NCBI GenBank assembly: GCA_002686195.1 | Contig: NZAS01000021.1 | Location: forward strand, 1,601-29,413 | DNA: 27,813 nt | Direction of reading: 5' to 3' | From: Candidatus Pacearchaeota archaeon | GTDB taxonomy: Archaea; Nanoarchaeota; Nanoarchaeia; Pacearchaeales; GW2011-AR1 | In this document: one piece after another, positions 14,626-20,510 of the stretch | Layout of the letters: every line of letters starts with the position of its first letter | Numbering within the stretch: position 1 is the first letter of the stretch | Translations under genes and position numbers: made by a program | The notes under the pieces: generated by a model | Told to the model about the DNA's origin: nothing | What the model saw: only the letters and a program-made list of their open reading frames with translations | The model's database searches: none

Positions 14626-15117
14626 TCACTCCTTGATGGGTGGGTGGGTGTCGTAGTATTCGTCGAGGGCAGCTTCCCACTCCCACTGTGCTTCCTCGTC
14701 GAGCAGATCCCAGGTCTCTTTGGTGATGATCCTGCCGGTTTTCCTGATCGCGAAAACGTAGGCCGGATCTAATGCTCCCGTGGCGCTGATCTCTGAGATC
14801 ATGGCGTCGAACTGGGCCTTCAACTCATTGGGATCTATTGGGGCTGGCTGGCCGTCTACGTCGCGCCAAAAGAGCGGATCGTCTCCGCGCTGGGGGCGAC
14901 CAAACGTCGCCTCGAAGAGATCCTCTTGGAGCTTGAAATACTCCACGACGTCTGGCGAGAGCGGGATCTTCACACCGTCATCTGTTCTGACGCCGCCTTC
15001 CAGGCTGCCGACGTCGATGTCGAGGGCGTCTATCTGCTTGTTGATTCGGTCGATCTTAGAGAGTCGCTCACGCGCCGCCTTCTCCTTGGCGATCCTGGCG
15101 TCGTTCTTTGGGGTCAT
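14626..15117 (-). CDS. Hypothetical protein, 163 aa
   Basis: An N-terminal charged coiled-coil region (ARIAKEKAARERLSKIDRIN, then KQIDALDIDV) precedes a mixed acidic region with FWRDVDGQPAPIDPNELKAQ and a Trp/Glu-rich C-terminus (EEAQWEWEAALDEYYDTH). The ATG overlaps the upstream stop as ATGA. No family is recognised and no catalytic motif is seen. Confidence 0.68.
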   Translation of the reverse strand: MTPKNDARIAKEKAARERLSKIDRINKQIDALDIDVGSLEGGVRTDDGVKIPLSPDVVEYFKLQEDLFEATFGRPQRGDDPLFWRDVDGQPAPIDPNELKAQFDAMISEISATGALDPAYVFAIRKTGRIITKETWDLLDEEAQWEWEAALDEYYDTHPPIKE

Positions 15118-15593
15118 TTTGATCTCCTGGTGGGGATGCCTCGGGTGGAGCGGGCCTTGCGGACCGCGGAAGGGGAAAGGCCGAACTGGCGGGCCAGCTC
15201 TCGGTCGGAAACCTGGCCCAACTGCGCCAGGAGGCCCGGATGGGCGGCTTCGAGGTCTGCGTCGCGCTCGGCCGGGGTCTTCCTGGTCTTCCCCTTGCCG
15301 CCGCGAACACCGGCAGGGATACCGAGCTCGTCGCGCCAGCGCCCGATTATCGGGGAAGATCGGTGCAGGCCCAGGCTCTTGGCGATGTCGGAGTCGGACT
15401 CCACTCCCAGGCGCACTCGGACTTCCGGCGGGAGCTGCAGTCGGCCCGGCGGGGCTGGCGGAATGTCACGATCTCGTCGCCAGCGGGCGACATGGCGACG
15501 ATCCACGGAGAAGAAGTCGGCGACGTCGGTGTCACTGGAGAGCCCCAGAAAGACCTCGGCCTCGGGGGGCATCGGGATGAATGGCCGGCTCAT
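15114..15593 (-). CDS. Triple helix-turn-helix protein B, 159 aa
   Basis: The start ATG at 15593 overlaps the upstream TGA as ATGA; a longer ORF to 15692 is rejected. Three similar units each begin with LG, then D-[TS/RE]-[DE] and end near IP: DTDVADFFSVDRRHVARWRR, DSDIAKSLGLHRSSPIIGRW and DRELARQFGLSPSAVRKARS. The first two are preceded by LPPEVRVRLGVES-like segments. A basic linker (RGGKGKTRKTP) separates units two and three. The design equals that of the protein at 13290-13736, but the sequences differ. It is probably a DNA-binding protein recognising an extended or repeated site. Confidence 0.74.
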   Translation of the reverse strand: MSRPFIPMPPEAEVFLGLSSDTDVADFFSVDRRHVARWRRDRDIPPAPPGRLQLPPEVRVRLGVESDSDIAKSLGLHRSSPIIGRWRDELGIPAGVRGGKGKTRKTPAERDADLEAAHPGLLAQLGQVSDRELARQFGLSPSAVRKARSTRGIPTRRSK

Positions 15594-16006
15594 GGATACT
15601 TCGCTTTCCCGCGGGCCAGGAAGCACTGGTGGGCCGGATCGAAGTGGAACCACTGTTCCTCGTCGTTGCAATACCAGACGGGCCGGGCGCAATCGCTACA
15701 GGGATCACCGTCCTCGACCGGCCCCTCGTAGGCTTCGCTCACCGAGATGGGAGCGGTAGAACACTTATGGGAGGGCGGGCCGTCGTCACCAATGTAGTAG
15801 ACGGGCCGGCCGCAGTCGGGACAGGGGTCGCCGTCCACAGGGATGTCTTCGACCTGAACACGGAGTTCTGGGTCCAGGGGAGCGGCTGCATCATGCAGCC
15901 AACTCGGCGTGTCGTTGAACGGGCTCTGGCCGCGCAGGGTGTCCATCGTGATCGCCAGGACGGCCCTGAGAGCCCGCTCGTAGTCCTCTGGCTTTCGTTC
16001 GCTCAT
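15590..16006 (-). CDS. Protein with two duplicated zinc-binding motifs, 138 aa
   Basis: The start ATG at 16006 overlaps the upstream TGA as ATGA. After an N-terminal helix (KPEDYERALRAVLAITMDTL) the protein contains two copies of one unit: DGDPCPDCGRPVYYIGDD, ending SHKC, and DGDPCSDCARPVWYCNDE, ending AHQC. Each offers C-x2-C plus H-x-C, enough to hold a zinc ion, and the copies are about 45 residues apart, an internal duplication. Function is unknown; such ribbons usually bind nucleic acid or protein. Confidence 0.78.
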   Translation of the reverse strand: MSERKPEDYERALRAVLAITMDTLRGQSPFNDTPSWLHDAAAPLDPELRVQVEDIPVDGDPCPDCGRPVYYIGDDGPPSHKCSTAPISVSEAYEGPVEDGDPCSDCARPVWYCNDEEQWFHFDPAHQCFLARGKAKYP

Positions 16007-16365
16007 GAGAGCTGCCTCTCGCAGAGCGAGCAGATGCCCTCGTCCGCGAAGCGTTCGCACTGGTGGCTGAGGGCGGCGGCGACCCACAGGGTTGCTTCTT
16101 CGGCGTCCTTGGCCCCGTCCGCGAGACAGGCAGCCATCCAGTCGTCGGCGTCGTCAATGGCCGTTCCGAGAGCGGCCTGGACAGCGGTGGCGATGGAGCC
16201 GCGCAGGTCTTCGACGGAAGTGCCTAAGAGTCCCTCCCAGACGTAGGGAGGCTCGATGCCGGTGACGCGGGCCACTGGCCGGCCCTCCAGCTTGATAATG
16301 AGGGAGAAGCCGGTGCCGATGGTGTCGGTCAAGCGGCCTCCCTGAGTGAGATCGGACAAGTTCAT
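16003..16365 (-). CDS. Hypothetical protein with C-terminal Cys/His cluster, 120 aa
   Basis: The N-terminal half is beta-rich (GFSLIIKLEGRPVARVTGIE). The second half is helical with a run of Ala and Asp and ends HQCERFADEGICSLCERQL, where C-x9-C-x2-C plus His could bind zinc. The start ATG at 16365 has AGGAAG about nine bases upstream and is the first gene after the only sizeable gap in the leftward array, which contains a hairpin. No family is recognised. Confidence 0.68.
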   Translation of the reverse strand: MNLSDLTQGGRLTDTIGTGFSLIIKLEGRPVARVTGIEPPYVWEGLLGTSVEDLRGSIATAVQAALGTAIDDADDWMAACLADGAKDAEEATLWVAAALSHQCERFADEGICSLCERQLS

Positions 16366-16390
16366 GGTCTTTTCTTCCTGGTGAAGGGCA

Positions 16391-16431
16391 GAGAGAAACC
16401 CCCCGACCGCTTGCGCAGTCGAGGGGCTCTC
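16391..16431 (-). terminator. Hairpin in the 83-base gap; possible terminator or attenuator
   Basis: CGAC at 16404-16407 pairs with GTCG at 16418-16421, CCCC at 16400-16403 with GGGG at 16423-16426, and outer GAGAG at 16391-16395 with CTCTC at 16427-16431. Read on the minus strand the hairpin is followed by GTTTCTCTCT, a weak pyrimidine tract, not a clean U-run. It lies just after the stop of the 80-residue gene and before the next gene. It probably reduces read-through or marks a processing site within the long operon. Confidence 0.6.
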
Positions 16432-16448
16432 AGGTGGCCCAGACGGGG

Positions 16449-16691
16449 TCAGGCCGTCTCGGGCCGGGCGGGGGGTAGTGGGTGGTCTTCAATCATGGCA
16501 AACCAGCCCTCGACGCTCAGTACGAGGCGCTTGTAGTACTTGGCCTCCGCGAGTGTGTCGAAGGTCATGGCGTTGGGGTTGTCCCATCCCGAAACCGTGC
16601 GAACGGCGATGGGCTGGCCGGAGGGGAAGTGGGGCACGATCTCGGAGACAAAGCGATCTCCGCTGCCGCTGATCCTGAGTCGGTACTTCAC
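16449..16691 (-). CDS. Hypothetical small protein, 80 aa
   Basis: The start is GTG at 16689-16691, overlapping the upstream TGA as GTGA; the longer ORF to 16994 is a shadow. The product starts VKYRLRISGSGDRFVSEIVP, a strand-rich region similar to RISGTSDYV in the 185-residue protein, then has MTFDTLAEAKYYKRLV, a helix, and a Pro-rich tail. The small alpha-beta pattern could be a single domain. The function is unknown. It is the last gene before the hairpin gap. Confidence 0.68.
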   Translation of the reverse strand: MKYRLRISGSGDRFVSEIVPHFPSGQPIAVRTVSGWDNPNAMTFDTLAEAKYYKRLVLSVEGWFAMIEDHPLPPARPETA

Positions 16692-16972
16692 GAGGTCGGC
16701 TCCAGCGCATCTTGGATGATGGTGGCGCAGAGCTTGACCGCGTGTTCCAGGGTGGGGGATTCCGGGTAGAAGGTGAAGGTGCCGTCGGGGTGCTCCTGGC
16801 CCACGCCGAAGCTTCCAGGGAGGCCGCCCTCGAAGAACACCTGTATGTTGAGGCTTGGGTGCCCCACCACTTCGTAGGAGTCGTCTTCGAGTTGCAGTTC
16901 GCTGGAAGGAACGAACTTGAGGCGCAGTTCGCGCCAGCGTTTCGGGTCGTCGAGAACCTTGAGGACCGTCAC
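16688..16972 (-). CDS. Hypothetical protein, 94 aa
   Basis: The start is GTG at 16972 (GTGA overlap). The first residues VTVLKVLDD come from a 23-base sequence repeated exactly at the start of the 47-residue gene at 17348-17491, and LKVLEDG recurs near the start of the 68-residue gene at 17880. The rest is soluble, with SLNIQVFFEGGLPGSFGVGQ, then FTFYPESPTLEHAVKL. No family is recognised. Confidence 0.68.
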   Translation of the reverse strand: MTVLKVLDDPKRWRELRLKFVPSSELQLEDDSYEVVGHPSLNIQVFFEGGLPGSFGVGQEHPDGTFTFYPESPTLEHAVKLCATIIQDALEPTS

Positions 16973-16980
16973 GCCCCACC
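16958..16980. repeat. 23-base exact repeat at a GTG gene start, copy 1
   Basis: Identical to 17477-17499. On the minus strand it includes the GTGA stop/start overlap and the first codons VTVLK of the downstream gene, plus the last codons of the upstream one (GGA ending). Two unrelated proteins thus share the same translation start cassette. Confidence 0.85.
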
Positions 16981-17289
16981 GTCCAATGCTGCAAGCACAG
17001 CGTCCAGATCGTAGCGGACCCCTCCGTCGTGGGGGAGCTTGATACACGGTATCGCCCCTGTGGCGCACCATTCCCTAATCGTGGAGGCGCCGACTTGGAA
17101 GTGCCTGGAAAGCTCTTTGGCGGTAAGCAGTTTACGCTCCCGTCGCCGCGCCTGCTCGTCTTGCCAGATCTGGCTCTCGGTGCCGGGGCGGAAGTGTGGG
17201 ATCAACTCCCCGCAACCCAAGCAGCGCCTGGTCGACGAGAAGAACCCACAGCAGTCTGGGAGGCGCGTCCCATCGGCGTTGAACTTCAT
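16969..17289 (-). CDS. Excisionase/MerR-like HTH protein with N-terminal zinc module, 106 aa
   Basis: The C-terminal part (about 53-105) is an HTH_17/excisionase-type winged helix: LLTAKELSRHFQVGASTIRE, then WCATGAIPCIKLP and GGVRYDLDAVLAAL, typical of small excisionases and plasmid regulators. The N-terminus MKFNADGTRLPDCCGFFSST with a later CLGCG gives C-C plus C-x2-C, a small zinc module also present in the 131-residue protein at 17488. Between them is the WQDEQARR block shared with the 169-residue protein at 12450. The protein is therefore assembled from modules found separately elsewhere in the array. The start ATG at 17289 forms ATGA with the short ORF ahead of it. Confidence 0.76.
   Translation of the reverse strand: MKFNADGTRLPDCCGFFSSTRRCLGCGELIPHFRPGTESQIWQDEQARRRERKLLTAKELSRHFQVGASTIREWCATGAIPCIKLPHDGGVRYDLDAVLAALDGGA
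17144..17166. repeat. 23-base repeat encoding the WQDEQARR block, copy 2
   Basis: Partner of 12547-12569, identical over 23 bases and read in the same frame on the minus strand. Confidence 0.85.
17245..17289. repeat. Repeat encoding the MKxFNxDG zinc-module start, copy 1
   Basis: Closely similar to 17836-17883 (a few substitutions and one codon insertion). Both copies encode the first 14-16 residues of their genes, ending DCCG. Confidence 0.8.
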
Positions 17290-17330
17290 GCTGTTCTCCC
17301 TAGTTGTTCCGCCGCTTCCTGGCAGGTCAT
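17286..17330 (-). pseudogene. 14-codon ORF, possible remnant of an HTH gene or leader peptide
   Basis: ATG at 17330 to TGA at 17286 encodes MTCQEAAEQLGRTA, which reads like the first helix and turn of an excisionase-type HTH domain (xxxEAAExLGRT). Its stop overlaps the next start as ATGA, like the true genes around it. There is no clear ribosome-binding site. It may be the truncated 5' end of an HTH gene joined by recombination to the next gene, or a coupling leader. Confidence 0.35.
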
Positions 17331-17347
17331 CGGAAGTGTGTGCGGGG

Positions 17348-17491
17348 TCACTTGGCACCCCTCAAACGCTTGCCTTCCTCTCGCATGAAAATGGACTCGT
17401 CCAGGTCGTGGTACTCGGCGCACTCGAACACCGAATAGCTGGTGCCTCCGACTACGATGCAGCTCCAGGCAGCGAACTTGAGGACCGTCAC
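17348..17491 (-). CDS. Hypothetical small protein, 47 aa, GTG start
   Basis: A short reading frame from GTG at 17489-17491, overlapping the TGA of the preceding gene as GTGA, to TGA at 17348-17350. The product starts VTVLKFAAWSCIVVGGTSYS and continues VFECAEYHDLDESIF with a basic end (KRLRGAK). The start cassette is the 23-base repeat also found at the 94-residue gene. It is too short to show a family. The overlap and the repeated start make it likely to be translated. Confidence 0.55.
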   Translation of the reverse strand: MTVLKFAAWSCIVVGGTSYSVFECAEYHDLDESIFMREEGKRLRGAK

Positions 17492-17499
17492 GCCCCACC
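17477..17499. repeat. 23-base exact repeat at a GTG gene start, copy 2
   Basis: Partner of 16958-16980. Both copies sit at a GTGA junction where the upstream protein ends in Gly-Gly-Ala or Gly-Gly-Gly-Ala. Confidence 0.85.
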
Positions 17500-17883
17500 C
17501 CCTTCCTGCGGCGTGAGCAGGAGCAGGGTTTCGGTGTCGCCCTCGATCAGGATGATGGACTCGACGGGGGGAGGCTCGATCTCGCCTCGCACCATCCCCA
17601 TGTCGCGCTCGGTGAGGTCACCCACCCAGGCGTACTCGGCCCACAGGGCGTCGTCGTTCAGGTCCCTGTAGTCGGCCGAGATCGACGCGTCGTTGGAGAT
17701 CCACAGGTCGTGGAGCCGCCTTTGCAACTCGGTGGTGGTGATGGGTCGAGTCTCGCTCCCGTCGCCCTCGCCGCAGCCAACCTCCGTCCAGCAAGCCTTG
17801 CAGCAGAGGGTGTCGTCGTGGAAGGTGGAGAAGGCCCCACAGCAGTCTGTGAGGCGTATCCCATCGGAGTTGAAACGCTTCAT
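17488..17883 (-). CDS. Zinc-module protein, 131 aa
   Basis: The start ATG at 17883 overlaps the upstream TGA as ATGA. The first residues MKRFNSDGIRLTDCCGAFST are followed by LCCKACWTEVGCG, giving several Cys pairs for a zinc ribbon; the module is shared with the excisionase-like protein 600 bases downstream. The middle is acidic and helical (TTTELQRRLHDLW, then NDDALWAEYAWVGDL) and the C-terminus is beta-like (SIILIEGDTETLLLLTP). No family is recognised beyond the Cys module. Confidence 0.72.
   Translation of the reverse strand: MKRFNSDGIRLTDCCGAFSTFHDDTLCCKACWTEVGCGEGDGSETRPITTTELQRRLHDLWISNDASISADYRDLNDDALWAEYAWVGDLTERDMGMVRGEIEPPPVESIILIEGDTETLLLLTPQEGGGA
17836..17883. repeat. Repeat encoding the MKxFNxDG zinc-module start, copy 2
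   Basis: Partner of 17245-17289; the shared bases cover the start codon through the DCCG codons and part of the sequence beyond. Confidence 0.8.
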
Positions 17884-18086
17884 GACTGCTCCCATGCTCG
17901 GTCGGCAAGGAGACTCTGAACGAACTTCGCCCGCGTACTACAGCGCGTGGCGGGCCGAAGCCCCATCCACGCGAGGAAGTCCTCACGCTGTTCGTCGGAC
18001 ATCTTGCGCCATGCGTTCCGAGCATCCGCCATGCGGCGAGGGTGCCCGTCCTCCAAGACCTTGAGTGTTTTGCCGCCCCGCTTCAT
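17880..18086 (-). CDS. Hypothetical small basic protein, 68 aa
   Basis: The start ATG at 18086 overlaps the upstream TGA as ATGA. The sequence KTLKVLEDGHPRRMADARNA, then WRKMSDEQREDFLAWM suggests two or three amphipathic helices, like small phage proteins with a DEQREDFLxW pattern. Its LKVLEDG resembles LKVLDDP in the 94-residue protein. The function is unknown. Confidence 0.68.
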   Translation of the reverse strand: MKRGGKTLKVLEDGHPRRMADARNAWRKMSDEQREDFLAWMGLRPATRCSTRAKFVQSLLADRAWEQS

Positions 18087-18493
18087 GACGATTCCTCCAT
18101 CGCCTTCTCGACCTGTGCGGCGAGGAACTTGTAGGTCCGGCCAGTCTCGGTGCAGGTTGCCAGGATCGGATACTTCCGGGCCTTGGGCTTGATGCCCGAG
18201 ATCCGGTAGGTGCCGCGGAAGGTGGAGAAGGTGCGACCGTAGTGGCTCGCCTCCAGCCCGTAGCGCGACGCGAGGCGTCGGAACTCGCTCTCGCCGGGGT
18301 CGATGGCCGCGCCGGTCTGCTCGTCGCGCTCAGGGACCAGCAGCTTGAAGGCGACCGGCATTTCGTTGTCTCGGTAGGTGCAGTACTTGCGGACCAGCGT
18401 GAGGCCGTGTTCCTCTGCCACCATTTCCAGGGCCTCCTGACAGGAGGCGAGGACAATCTTGACGGTGGTTCCGTCGATGCGTTGGACATTCAT
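18083..18493 (-). CDS. Conserved hypothetical mobile-element protein, 136 aa
   Basis: Residues about 75-130 (EFRRLASRYGLEASHYGRTF, RGTYRISGIKPKARKYPIL, and a final YKFLAAQVEKAM) follow a pattern I recall from small phage and plasmid proteins: F..LA..YGL, a beta strand GxxYxIxGxxxxxRKYPI, then YKF plus a helix. No enzymatic role is known to me. The start ATG at 18493 overlaps the upstream TGA as ATGA. It is the second gene of the long operon. Confidence 0.7.
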   Translation of the reverse strand: MNVQRIDGTTVKIVLASCQEALEMVAEEHGLTLVRKYCTYRDNEMPVAFKLLVPERDEQTGAAIDPGESEFRRLASRYGLEASHYGRTFSTFRGTYRISGIKPKARKYPILATCTETGRTYKFLAAQVEKAMEESS

Positions 18494-19035
18494 GACGTCA
18501 CCGCCCCGAGCTTGTCATTGATGAAGGTGACGGTGGAGGGGTCGCTGATCCAGTCCTGCGCCTTGGCCTCTACCATGAACTCGGGCTTGCTCTCGGGCCA
18601 GCGGGCGGCGAGGGCGGGCCACTTCACGGAAGTGATCTGGTTGGGAGCCTCGGCGGTGACCCATGCGATCTTGCCGCCCCGGATCGCCTTCTTGTCTTCG
18701 CGGGCGACAAGGTCGCGCTCCACGGCGCAGTCGACGATGTAGTCGAGATCGGAGTAGTCGCCCGCGTCTGCGTGGGCCTTGATCTCGTCGGCAGCGGCCT
18801 TCAGGCGGGCGCGTTCGGTGTCGGTGCGGGGGTAGATGTCGGTGCAGCCGCCGTGACCGTCGTTCTTCGAGGTTCCGATTCGCTTGCCGTCCCAGAAGAC
18901 GGTCGCGGTGAAGGCTTGGGTTTCCTCGCTGAGGAACGGCGCATGCTTGAGGCTCTTGAGTGTGATGCGGGCCAGGAAGGCGTCGCGGAGGCGGTTCAGC
19001 TTGAGGCTGAACTCGTCGAAGTTTGTTTCTGGCAT
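18490..19035 (-). CDS. Conserved hypothetical mobile-element protein, first gene of the leftward operon, 181 aa
   Basis: The start ATG at 19035 has a strong ribosome-binding site (AAGGAGAAGG) just upstream; 43 further in-frame codons upstream, which would cross the promoter, are rejected. Residues about 25-65 (ITLKSLKHAPFLSEETQAFT, then TVFWDGKRIGTSKNDGHGG) resemble a plasmid/phage protein pattern, LSEETxxFxAxxxxDGKxxGxxxNxGxGG, of unknown function. The rest is helical and charged. Its place directly behind the regulated promoter suggests early expression. Confidence 0.78.
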   Translation of the reverse strand: MPETNFDEFSLKLNRLRDAFLARITLKSLKHAPFLSEETQAFTATVFWDGKRIGTSKNDGHGGCTDIYPRTDTERARLKAAADEIKAHADAGDYSDLDYIVDCAVERDLVAREDKKAIRGGKIAWVTAEAPNQITSVKWPALAARWPESKPEFMVEAKAQDWISDPSTVTFINDKLGAVTS

Positions 19036-19076
19036 TTTCCTTCTCCTTGGTAGCAGCCCAGTGTCGAAGCGGGACC

Positions 19077-19122
19077 GCGGTTGAGAGGCCATTATACAGA
19101 GCTGGTTGATATTCTCAACCGC
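19077..19122. promoter_or_regulatory. Inverted-repeat operator overlapping the leftward promoter
   Basis: GCGGTTGAGA at 19077-19086 and TCTCAACCGC at 19113-19122 form perfect 10-base arms 26 bases apart. A third GGTTGA at 19104-19109 makes an inner inverted repeat with TCAACC at 19115-19120. One arm covers the -35 box and the other the expected transcription start of the leftward promoter, the classic arrangement for repression. The XRE protein or one of the triple-HTH proteins may bind here; this is inferred. Confidence 0.78.
19091..19118 (-). promoter_or_regulatory. Sigma-70 type promoter for the leftward operon
   Basis: On the minus strand TTGAGA (19113-19118) is followed after 16 bases by a perfect TATAAT (19091-19096). 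The start of transcription is expected near 19084, about 50 bases before the first ATG at 19035. It is the only consensus promoter that I see ahead of the operon. Confidence 0.82.
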
Positions 19123-19136
19123 ACCAGGATAGAAAG

Positions 19137-19215
19137 TTATCCACAGCAGAACAGTGCCAGTCATTTCGCGGACTTCCAGACTTATCCACAGGCACTATCC
19201 ACAGGCTGTGGACAG
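19137..19215. other. DnaA-box cluster, probable replication origin
   Basis: TTATCCACA, the E. coli consensus DnaA box, occurs exactly at 19137-19145 and 19182-19190. CTATCCACA (one mismatch) is at 19195-19203, and TGTGGACAG, an inverted box with two mismatches to TGTGGATAA, is at 19207-19215. Four boxes in 79 noncoding bases is far above chance for GC-rich DNA. The cluster lies between the operator and a strong hairpin, next to a divergent gene pair. I infer a DnaA-dependent origin or a DnaA-controlled regulatory region; no clear AT-rich unwinding element is visible. Confidence 0.75.
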
Positions 19216-19228
19216 CCCCGCCAACCCA

Positions 19229-19251
19229 GCCGGGACAGTTTCTGTCCCGGC
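19229..19251. repeat. Perfect hairpin, 10-base arms and TTT loop
   Basis: GCCGGGACAG at 19229-19238, TTT, CTGTCCCGGC at 19242-19251. It is a very stable GC-rich hairpin immediately beside the DnaA boxes and about 48 bases before the rightward gene. No U-tract follows on either strand, so an ordinary terminator is unlikely. It could be an iteron-like or initiator-binding site, or an operator. Confidence 0.85.
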
Positions 19252-19298
19252 CTATCGACCTTGACCGGGGGCCTCGGCATCGGCACTCTTGGCCGTCC

Positions 19299-20261
19299 GT
19301 GGAGATCGCCCCCAGACCTCGGCAGCCCCTGTGGGCGCCCCACCCCGACCCAGGGCCCCTGGCTCTCCTTGGCTCCTGCTTCATCGCGGCTGGCGACGAC
19401 GCGCCGGTCCGTCAGAGGTGCGCCGAGCTGGCTGTGGTTCAGTGGGACAGCGAGGCCGGTCTTTTCGGATGGGTGCTCAACATGGCCTGGGAGGCAGGGC
19501 GCTTGCTCCCCCCGGTGCTGGCCCCCTACATGCCGGTAGCGGTAGAGGACATACCGCAACTGCTTCGGTCCGAAGGGGCCGCGATGCTCGCGTCGCTGGA
19601 GCCCCATGACCAGGCCGAGCTACTCACCTGGGTGCGCTTCGCTTTGCGCGGCTACGGGGCCGATGCGGTCGAGGCTGGCGACGTCCTGGTGGTGCTTGGG
19701 TCTTCTTCTGCTCTGCGGCCGGTGACGGCGATCCCGGTGCCGCAGGAGGTTCTGCTGATGGCCGCGGCGGCCCCTGCTCCCGATGCGGCTCCGCAGGCCC
19801 CGCCACGCAAGGTGCGACCAAAGCCCAAGGTTCACACGGTGCGCGGAGCCTCTCTCGAGCAGGACTCCCTGCTTTCTGCGCTTGGCCTGCACATTCGCCC
19901 GGCGAAGGGAGAGGCCCACTGCCAGCACATCGCCTCGGTGGCGAGCCTTCGAGGCGCTGTGCTGGAAGAAGCGACAGAGCTGGGACTGCTCACCGCAGCC
20001 CAAGCCTACATGCCGCTTGCTCGCGTTGGCGTCGCTGTTGACCAGTCGCAGTCGTGGATCACTGACCTCCTGGAACACGCCGCCCGGCTGGAGTGGCACC
20101 CCAAGGTGGCCGTAGCTCTGTGTGCGCCGTTCCGAAGCAAGCTGCGCGGCCAGGGTTTCGAGGGCGTCGAGTTCGCGGACGGGACCATGCTTGTCTTCCC
20201 TCACTACGCGCTGCGGGGATTGTCCAAGTCCTCGCTCTGGCGTGAGCTTTGCGGGATGTAG
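19299..20261 (+). CDS. Hypothetical protein next to the putative origin, 320 aa
   Basis: The start is GTG at 19299, the first usable start in a frame that stays open further upstream; no good ribosome-binding site is seen, so the true start is uncertain. The protein has an N-terminal helical domain (about 15-140), a low-complexity Ala/Pro and basic linker (about 152-178, ending KVRPKPKVHTV), and a C-terminal domain with ASLEQDSLLSALGLHIRP, then WITDLLEHAARLEW and a final SLWRELCGM. I recognise no family. Position next to the DnaA boxes and a two-domain layout with a basic linker make a replication or partition role conceivable, but nothing in the sequence proves it. Confidence 0.7.
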   Translation: MEIAPRPRQPLWAPHPDPGPLALLGSCFIAAGDDAPVRQRCAELAVVQWDSEAGLFGWVLNMAWEAGRLLPPVLAPYMPVAVEDIPQLLRSEGAAMLASLEPHDQAELLTWVRFALRGYGADAVEAGDVLVVLGSSSALRPVTAIPVPQEVLLMAAAAPAPDAAPQAPPRKVRPKPKVHTVRGASLEQDSLLSALGLHIRPAKGEAHCQHIASVASLRGAVLEEATELGLLTAAQAYMPLARVGVAVDQSQSWITDLLEHAARLEWHPKVAVALCAPFRSKLRGQGFEGVEFADGTMLVFPHYALRGLSKSSLWRELCGM

Positions 20262-20431
20262 GGTCCGGCGGTCAGCGGAAGCTGCCTCCACCAGGCCGTC
20301 TTCTTGTCCCAGACGATCAGGTCCTCGGCTCGCAGCAGGCGAAGGGCGGTCCGTAGCGGCGGCGAGCTGCGGGTCGGTTGGCGCGTTACCTGGCGAAGGC
20401 GGGCGTCGCCTTCGGGGATCAGTTGGTACAC
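20204..20431 (-). CDS. Possible small winged-helix protein, 75 aa
   Basis: This frame covers the 249 bases otherwise left empty after the 320-residue gene. From GTG at 20431 it reads VYQLIPEGDARLRQVTRQPT, then LRTALRLLRAEDLIVWDKKT and AWWRQLPLTAGPY, a plausible winged helix with recognition helix and wing. It overlaps the rightward gene tail-to-tail by 58 bases. Codons before the GTG are also protein-like (RAEDQQLDQQFLWL), so the real start may lie further upstream or be an unusual codon just after the 116-residue gene. Moderate to low certainty. Confidence 0.42.
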   Translation of the reverse strand: MYQLIPEGDARLRQVTRQPTRSSPPLRTALRLLRAEDLIVWDKKTAWWRQLPLTAGPYIPQSSRQSEDLDNPRSA

Positions 20432-20510
20432 CAGCCACAGGAACTGCTGGTCGAGCTGTTGATCCTCGGCTCGCCAGACCCGACCGCTCCAGTGGGGCGG
20501 CCAGCGTCGT

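Noticed and set aside
16391..16431. Reading this hairpin as a certain Rho-independent terminator
   Set aside because: The tract after the stem is CT-mixed instead of a U-run, and the operon pattern continues beyond it; kept only as a possible terminator or attenuator.
19620..20438. 272-residue minus-strand frame opposite the rightward gene near the origin
   Set aside because: Pro/Arg-rich with no domain, opposite a frame of normal composition.
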